DNA from: Aurelia coerulea
Taxonomy: Eukaryota > Cnidaria > Scyphozoa > Semaeostomeae > Ulmaridae
DNA length: 64,000 nt
NCBI GenBank assembly: GCA_039566865.1
Contig: CM076953.1
Span: 6,696,001-6,760,000 of the forward strand
Reading direction: 5' to 3'
Of this stretch, positions 53,201-62,200 are shown piece after piece. The stretch's first letter is position 1; each line of letters opens with the position of its first letter. The translations under genes and the position numbers were made by a program. Under the pieces are notes generated by a model that was not told where the DNA came from, did not search any database, and worked only from the letters and a program-made list of their open reading frames with translations.

Positions 53201-56200
53201 GATAGGTTGGCCCAGAAAACCCTTTTAAGTCGAGACAACAAAAAGCAAATAAAAACACCTTGTCAGGTATGTCATATTTTGTTCTTTTCGTATGAAACAG
53301 ATTTAAGTCTACCAGGGTTAAATGGAGTTTTTTATCTATTTGTTCTGCAGTTTTAAAGTTCGGCAGCTCTAAGAAGTGGTTGAGTGTAAACTGCATAGCG
53401 TCAAAGGCTTGAAATGGTAGATCGTGAACAAATGAATCAATGTTAGTACATATTTTCAACAGTTTGATATGTTTAAAGTGTGACCATACCTGGAGGCTGT
53501 CCTTTTGGAAATTTTATTTGATGCATGCAGTATGCTAAATTTTCTCAAGCATATTAACTAATTTGCTTTTCTATTTTTGTAATTACAGGATTTGTTGAAG
53601 AAGCACACATCAGTGATTTCCAATTTGATAATCAGAGGAAGACATTTCATAGCTATGGCAAGTAGCATTTTACATGGTGTACATACTTTGCTGATCCTTT
53701 CCAGTTACATAGCTAACAATCTAACATTTTGCGAGAAATCAGTGCCTTAAAATGCATAACATTCAACACCTCCTAGGAAATATTTTCCACTCACTTACAT
53801 GTTTAACCTGTAGTAAAAAGTTGCACTAAAAGATGGATTCAATAAAATTTGATGCAAAAATGAAAACTTTTCCCAGCACACTTCAGACTCTTAATCTATC
53901 ATACTGTATATATGTTTATCTCACAACATTGCAATGTCCTTTCCAGGATATGCAATAGACCCAAGTGAAGAAAATGCTATTGGAGAGAAGTAAGTGTTTG
54001 TTTTGTTCCATGATCATGTGTCATTATGTAACAAGAAAACTGATTAATGCCAGAAATTTTGAAGTTGAATCTTCAAACAAATGATTTACAGTACAGAATT
54101 TCAAAATAACCTTGAATAATGGACCATTGGTAATAAACCCACATGCGCAACATTAGACAACTGTAATTAGCCAATGTATACCCAAATGTTAATCAACTTA
54201 GTGTGTGGGATAAATATATCTAGTTATTGAGTCAACTGGACAAGCACAATTTGAATTTGGTAGCAATTTTCTTGTTAAAATGTTTCAATCTGAATCTTGC
54301 TTGCGCTAAATGAGCACCATTTAATGTTCATTGTCATAAATGTAACTGACATCGAGTATAGTGTCATCTATGTTTATCAGAACAATTAATATTTTTGTAA
54401 TTAATTTCATGCTGCAGTAACATAGTTAATTTATAATTGTGTTGTTTGTAATCAGGTTAGAGGCTGTCTTGGCCTAGATACCTTTATTATCAATATTATT
54501 AAGTAATCTGTGAAAGGAAAACTATGTAACTCCTGGAAAAGAATAATAATCAAAATAAACCTGTAACTAAGGTGAAAACTGTTTAATCCTGCAAGACAAA
54601 ATTAATGATCAGTGTGTGACAGAACGCATTTTTGGTTATTCAATGTTGCCCTTTATTGCAGCTATTAACTTTTTAATTTTTTCTTTCCTTTCAGGGTTAA
54701 ATATTAATTTGTTGTTTCTCTTGCAGGATTTAACAGTTTTCTCCCTTGTTACAGGTTTTGTTTCTTTGTTATGCTTTTACGAGTTGAATCTTGCTAGATT
54801 AAATCCAAGATTCTACGTGTGATATACTGATTTTTTGTTGTTTGTCTTTAGACTGGTTGGTGATCAAGGTAAAGCATCTGACTCAAAAGGTAAGTCATTT
54901 GAACATAAGGCTGAACAAATCTTTAAAAAGGTTGATGTAAAATTTGATTACAATTTCCTTTGAATTATATGGCTTGGAACTGCAGACCTCACCAAAAGTT
55001 TTTTGTGCCTGCGAGCGCAAATTGCCACGAAAATGTGCCTGCAAAAAATTTTCAACGTATATCATCTAGGATTTAAAGTCTTTCAATGCATCACTTGAAG
55101 CAAACTTTGATAAAGCGAGGGACATTTTGGTCCTAAAAGTTGGATAGTGCCTTATGCAATAAATGTTAATCATAGACAATGTATATGAAACTTTGGCTTT
55201 GTTTAGGAATACTTCGATTTCAACAATTGACACCGTATACAGTTGTTTGTTTACTTTAAAACAATGAAACTCATCTGGTACACAATGGAGGTTTCCTTCA
55301 AATCACAAATTTTTCGATTAATTATGGTTTGGTTGGGGTTTGGTTACAGAGTTGAATTTGAATGGGATCTATTTGTGACTTTTTCATTCGCTCTAAAACC
55401 TTGAATGCAGTAAAGCCCTTCACTTTATCTAAGCGACATGCGAAATGCCAATTAGTTTTATTCCCTTTCCCAGATTCCTTCCAATATTGCTTCATACAGT
55501 TATCAATGGCAGTATCCGCATGTTCAATATTTGGGCCGTTAACTGCGATATGCTTCTCTACACGTCTCTAAAACTCTCGGAAATTATCGTTACTACTGAC
55601 GGGTCTAACTGATAGCTCATTTAGCTATAGACAAATCTGACTGGATGTGAGATGTTGAAAGATTAGCTCGATGTCCAAATCAGTTATGGTTTCATTATTC
55701 TTAACCTTTCAAATCATTTTTATGCAATATCTCCTTACTCAATTCCTACCAATTGATTGTTACAAACTTTAGAAAGGATCGTTTTTTAATAAATGTGCCT
55801 GCAGATATTCGCTGGATTCAAAAATGTGCCTGCGAGCGGCGCTCGCACGCTCGCGCACTTTATCGATGCCTGCGGAAGGTACTTGGTGTTTTGTCTGTAA
55901 ATCTGCCATGGAAATTTATTGATATCTTGATTAGTTTCAAATGGCGGCATTTATTAAATTTGAAGTATCATTAAATTTCTAAATCGTAAACCAGAGAAGC
56001 TACATATTTGTGCTTGCTACCATATTGTAGACCTTCATAAACTATGGTTTTCTTGAAGTTAACATCATTTTTCATTTATTGGTTTAGGATTTATGATGAT
56101 TTAAATTTTTTCCAAATTGTCCATGAATTTTTTCAAAAATAAGTAAATTGCCGCCATTTTGAAAAAAATCAAGATATCGAAACCTTTCCATGGCAGGTTT

Positions 56201-59200
56201 ACAGCAAAGTACCATAACTTCCTTTCAAGCTATTCGATTCAAAGAGAAATGACATAGAATTTTACACCCACCCTTTTTAAAACTTCGAAAGATTTGAGCC
56301 CTATGCTAGTCATTTGTAATATTTGAGGAAAAAGCTACAGAGTTCTTCTCACTGCTATATTGCAGACCTTCATAAACTATGGTGTCCTTGAAAATGCTCC
56401 AATTTTCCTTCATTTATTTAGAAGTTTTGCTCTTTACTCAAAACTGTACTTGAGTTCTTTTCATAGAAAATAATCAAGGTATCAGAAACTTTCACTGTAG
56501 AATTGCAGCAAAGTACCTAAAGTTGCTCCAATCTATTTAATCTTGCGATTTGCACTATCTGTTTTGAAGATTTGAAGCATATGCTGCTTTCAAGTAATCA
56601 TTTGCCAAGGAATTGAATAAATATACACATAAAGAGCTCAATATTGTTGAAAAGGGGATAAAAAGTTTCCTATCTCATATAGGTAAGGGGAATGACATAT
56701 GTGAATGTCAACGATGAAGCGCTGTTCATTAGAATGGCAGGGATAGCATTAAAAGGTCCATGTGCCTTTGTTTCCATAGTGGTCACACTTGCGCTAAATA
56801 TTTGTGATTTTAACTGCAATTTTCATGTTGTTACTGTTTGTTTTCAGAGGTTACTGTGTTTGAAGACGTCAAAGCTCGTCCTGGTGACAAGAGAAGACGA
56901 GAGGATGGTGGTGATCCATCTGATATTGAATCGTATAAAGGTATTATTCCTTAATCGCTTGGTTTAGTTGAATAACATACAAAATAAAGCAGAACTTGGT
57001 ATTGTTTGAAGATCATTGATTGCTTATTAGGGCTTATAGTTCGAAGATATAGAACGTTTGTTGTGCTTTTAAGTTTTACTGAAAATTCAGAACTCAATTG
57101 CAATCTTGCAATGGAAGGTTTCGTGACATCTGATCGGCTTATTTGAGAAAACTGCTGGATAGATATTTCATGTTTCATTCAGTTGTTGTTTAAACTAAAC
57201 AGTGAACACTGTCTGTCGAAAATCTTTCGGTGTGGTTTTTTGTGAGTGTGTTCTTCAAGCTCTGTTCACCAGAAGCCTTGTAAAATCAAAGATTCTGCCC
57301 TTGCCAGTCATGAGAAATCTCAGGAACGAACCTCTGTATTTTCTAAATGAAATATGGCGATGAAATATTATTAAAATATAGACGTCATAAGTTCTACTAG
57401 GGGATCTTTGATACCGATATCTAATGGATTCCCTTTCGTTGAAGGACCTGCCGTAGTTCTGCGAATTTTAACTGTTGCTCCGATGTATTTGATGTTTTGA
57501 CCATTTTCGCAGGTCCATGGGCCAAGTTCGTCGATGAAGCACAAGTTGCTAAGCCGTCAGAGGTAAGATCGTTCCTTTTTCTGATGTGTACTTTTTCATG
57601 CTCTGCCCAACTAAGAAAAAGAACAGTAATATCTAGTATCTGTTTACGTATAAGTTTTTATCAACGGTTATTGACGTATATAGAAGGCTCGAGACAAAAC
57701 CCGACTGGTAAATGAAAAAAAGCCAGCGATTTTTGTTATACTGAATTTTCTGTTTTCTTTCTGCATCATATATTTTCATATATTTCATATTTAATTCTTT
57801 TAAGGAGGGTTGCCCTTCAGCATAAGGTGGTTTTCAAGGGACCCACCGATAAAAACGATAATTACAATCTATACTAAAAAAAGTAAATTAAAGTTCTATT
57901 AAGTAAGTCAAACTACGAAACCCTATTTACAATGTTTAAAACTTATGTACGATAATTTCGAACTTTACAAGTACAAGAAAGAAATCCCTGTTTATAAATA
58001 GTTTTCCTAACACTATGAAGAGCAGTACCTGCTTTGACTCGGCTGAAAGGCTATTCCACATTTGCGCACCTCTGTGGGAGAAACATCTCTGGCCATTGTT
58101 TGACCTTTTCTTGGGTAACCCAAGGTCGGTTCCTGTATTACGAAGGCTGTAGGATGAACATTGCGAAGTTCGCGCGAAGAGGTCACACAGGTCACACATC
58201 CTATTACCTTGTAGCATTTTTAATCGATTTTATGATGAACTAATTACCTGATTCTATGATGAACTAATTACCTGATTATATGATGAACTAATTACCTGAT
58301 TCTATGATGAACTAATTACCTGATTCTATGATGAACTAATTACCTGATTATATGATGAACTAATTACCTGATTCTATGATGAATTAATTACCTGATTATA
58401 TGATGAACTAATTACCTGATTCTATGATGAACTAATTACCTGATTATATGATGAACTAATTACCTGATTCTATGATGAACTAATTACCTGATTCTATGAT
58501 GAACTAATTGCCTGATTCTGTGATGAACTAATTACCTGATTCTATGATGAACTAATTACCTGATTCTATGATGAATTAATTACCTGATTTTATGATGAAC
58601 TAATTACATGATTCTATGATGAACTAATTACTTGATTCTATGATGAACTAATTACCTGATTCTATGATGAACTAATTACCTGATTATATGATGAACTAAT
58701 TACCTGATTCTATGATGAACTAATTACCTGATTATATGATGAACTAATTACTTGATTCTATGATGAACTAATTACCTGATTCTATGATGAACTAATTACC
58801 TGATTATATGATGAACTAATTACCTGATTCTATGATGAACTAATTACTTGATTCTATGATGAACTAATTACCTGATTTTTATGATGAACTAATTACCTGA
58901 TTTTATGATGAACTAATTACCTGATTCTATGATGAACTAATTGCCTGATTCTATGATGAACTAATTACCTGATTCTATGATGAACTAATTACCTGATTCT
59001 ATGATGAACTAATTACCTGATTCTATGATGAACTAATTACCTGATTCTATGATGAACTAATTACCTGATTATATGATGAACTAATTACCTGATTATATGA
59101 TGAACTAATTACGTGATTTTATGATGAACTAATTACCTGATTTTATGATGAACTAATTGCCTGATTATATGATGAACTAATTACCTGATTCTATGATGAA

Positions 59201-62200
59201 CTAATTACCTGATTATATGATGAACTAATTACCTGATTATATGATGAACTAATTACCTGATTCTATGATGAACTAATTACCTGATTATATGATGAACTAA
59301 TTACCTGATTCTATGATGAACTAATTACCTGCATGAGATTAACTGGCGAATCATTACTTTCCTTCCTTGATCCTCTCATACATGAGGCAGTTTAAGAACG
59401 TGAAATGTTACAAATGTTAGAGGTAGCAGGGTGTCATAGGAAGTGAAGCCCCGAATTATTTCGAAGACTGATCGACTGCTACCTGTCAATTTGAACTAAC
59501 CTCTTGAATAGTGAAAGTCGCCTCAAAGTTAGACTTGCTCCAAGTCTCGTTCGTTATCGTATTCGGGCTTACTCGGTTGGCAGTGAGTGGCGAAACCGAA
59601 TGGGCCCGAATAATACGATAACGAACGAGACTTGGAGCAAGTCTACCTCAAAGTAAAAATTGTAGTAAAGTGACTGCTGGAAGATAGTTGCTAAAATCAT
59701 GTTGTTTTATTAGGAGCAACAAGCTGTTCTGGAACAGTACGAATCAGTGAAGCAAAAGAAAGGCAAGAAAGAAGAAGAAAAAGTGGAAGAGAAATCAAAG
59801 TTACACAGTGAGTTTCTTAGTCTTTGACGTTCAAAGGTCCTAAAATCTCCTGATACGCTAGCTCCTATACAGCAGGTACACAGCTGCATGGTTTCTTCGA
59901 ATGCTTTTAGAGAAGACATAAATATGTATGCTTTTTAAAGGATTGATCACTTGTGTGTGTATGTGTGTGTGTGAGAGTCTTACTTTAATTCGAAAACAAA
60001 TTATTCTAGTTTCTAATAGTACAAAATATAGGAAACTAATCTTATTCGAATAACAATAGAATAGCAACTGTTTCTAATTGCAAACTGACGAAAATTATAA
60101 TACATTCCAAACCCGCTTTGAGTATGCAGACAGAACTGATTTTTCGCTAACTGATGCTGAATTCGTTTCAGTCACATGTCTCAAGGCCCTTCATATCTAC
60201 ATTCATTACAATTGCACTGAATGCCAGACCATTGCTTTATCAATCGTTTGTTGGAAAGATTTCCCTTTCCTGTTTGTATCTCAGGGCAAATGCAATGAAG
60301 ACAATTTGATGATGATGACGTTTACTTTATATATATTTATGCATTATTTACATAAGCCTTTCACGACTATCCGGTTTCTCTACTGCTACTATTACGACAA
60401 ATCCTTGTGAGTTACTCCCGCCCCTTCCCGCCCCTCCACTGGCCTTCGCCAGGGAGTGGAACTTTATACGCTACGTCCTTTCTCCTGGAGCTCCTTCAGT
60501 AACTAACTACAACTTGTGATCGTGGCTCTGTTACGCCCATTTGCGTTTCCGTTCTTACCAAATATGGCATAATGACCTCGGCCTATGACCTATGCACGTT
60601 CGTTTCACGTGAGCACACATGGTTTCCGAATGAGGCCGACTCGTGACCCTGCACATATCACGTGCTACTCTAATCTGCTGTGATGCGCACGAGAGGGGTT
60701 TTCTACAATGATAAATTGAACCTAAAACTTCACAATAATGTTAACAGTTTCCGAGAATTTGATCTCGTTTGGTAAACTATTCCACACCTTGGGACCCAAA
60801 TACCCAAACCACCGTAATTCAGATTGGAAGCTGATTTGAAATGAGAAATATCCTGCATAAAAGTAGGATTTTTATTCATACTCCTGTGAATTTCAATGCA
60901 CAAACTTGGTAGACGAGAGACATGCATATAGTTCTTGCCTGCCTTTCGAAGAAGATCTTCATAAGAACTATCTTGGTACGAACTGTCATTGTTATTTCGC
61001 CTGTATCTGACAAGATTTATACTTGTCAGCTACAGCTTGCTTTATGTAGTGGGTCCTGCTGGGCGGGGACTCAAACCACGAACTTTCAAATTGGTGATCA
61101 AGCGTGCTAACATGGAGCCTTCCCTGCCACATCCCGGCGAGCATTTGACATGATTTTTCCTATCATTTTTAGTCACCGATGCATACGATTATCAAGGAAG
61201 GTCATTTCTTCATATACCACAAGATCTTGGTGTTAATTTGACTGCAGAAGAACCACCTGATAAATGTTATCTGCCAAAGAAACGAATTCACACTTGGTTA
61301 GTTGTCCTCTTTTTCCTACAAATATTCACTGTTGAATTAATGGTGAACTTTTGCTATTGTTACAATTTCTGCTCTTGTTGTCATGATTCAATAATAATAA
61401 TAATAAAAATAATAATGATAATAATAATAATATATCAATATTTAAACAGGTTTATTTGGTCAGCTAAGAACAGCTGCTATAAATCAAGGACCTGTGTCTA
61501 ACTAAAAGTAGTAAAAACTATTATTTACAATATAAGGTTTCTTCAAAGTTAAAAATTAAAATCAAAGTCATTGCACCCGTTCCTGAATCTCACAACTGAG
61601 TTTTCATTTTTTAATTCAGGTGGCAATCTGTTGTATATCTGTACACCTTGATAACTACATGTTTTTCGGGCGGTTTCTGTTCTTATGCGAGGCACCACGA
61701 GATTTGACTTATTACCTCGAGTGTCCTTTTGGTGGCCCAATCTTTTAAAATGATTCTCTAATAGCTTTGGTGCAAGGCCGTTCAGGCACTTAAATACTTC
61801 AATAGCACAACATTTATTGCTTACACGAGTTATTGATAAAAAGTACCTTACCTATTGCTATCAGAATTATTTTCGTTGTGTTCTTCAGTTGGATTCCATT
61901 TTTGTACTTTTATCCCTTTTCAATTTCAGGACCGGGCATTCCAAAGGCGTGTCAGCAATCCGATTGTTTCCCAAATCTGGTCATTTATTGTTATCATGCA
62001 GTATGGATTCAAAAATAAAAGTAAGTGAACGAATAACGATGACGTTATTTTCTTGCTTTCTGTAAAAAGCTTGCTTCTAATATGTGGATACACTGAAACT
62101 GAGTTAGCATGTACCGGGTGTCTCAAAAAAAGTATCCCCTTTTGACTGAACAAGAGAACAAAACGATAACATTTCGCGACTTTTTGAATTCATAGCTACA

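Noticed and set aside
58206..59332. Possible CRISPR-like or coding repeat array
   Set aside because: Units are contiguous without spacers, contain stops in every frame and lie in an animal intron; it is a minisatellite.
60078..60410. 110-codon plus-strand frame in CDC40 intron 9
   Set aside because: No motif, no in-phase splice sites with exons 9 and 10, which already join correctly.
61045..61135. Functional tRNA gene on the minus strand
   Set aside because: Box-like motifs are present but no 7-bp acceptor stem or anticodon arm could be formed; a SINE head is more likely.
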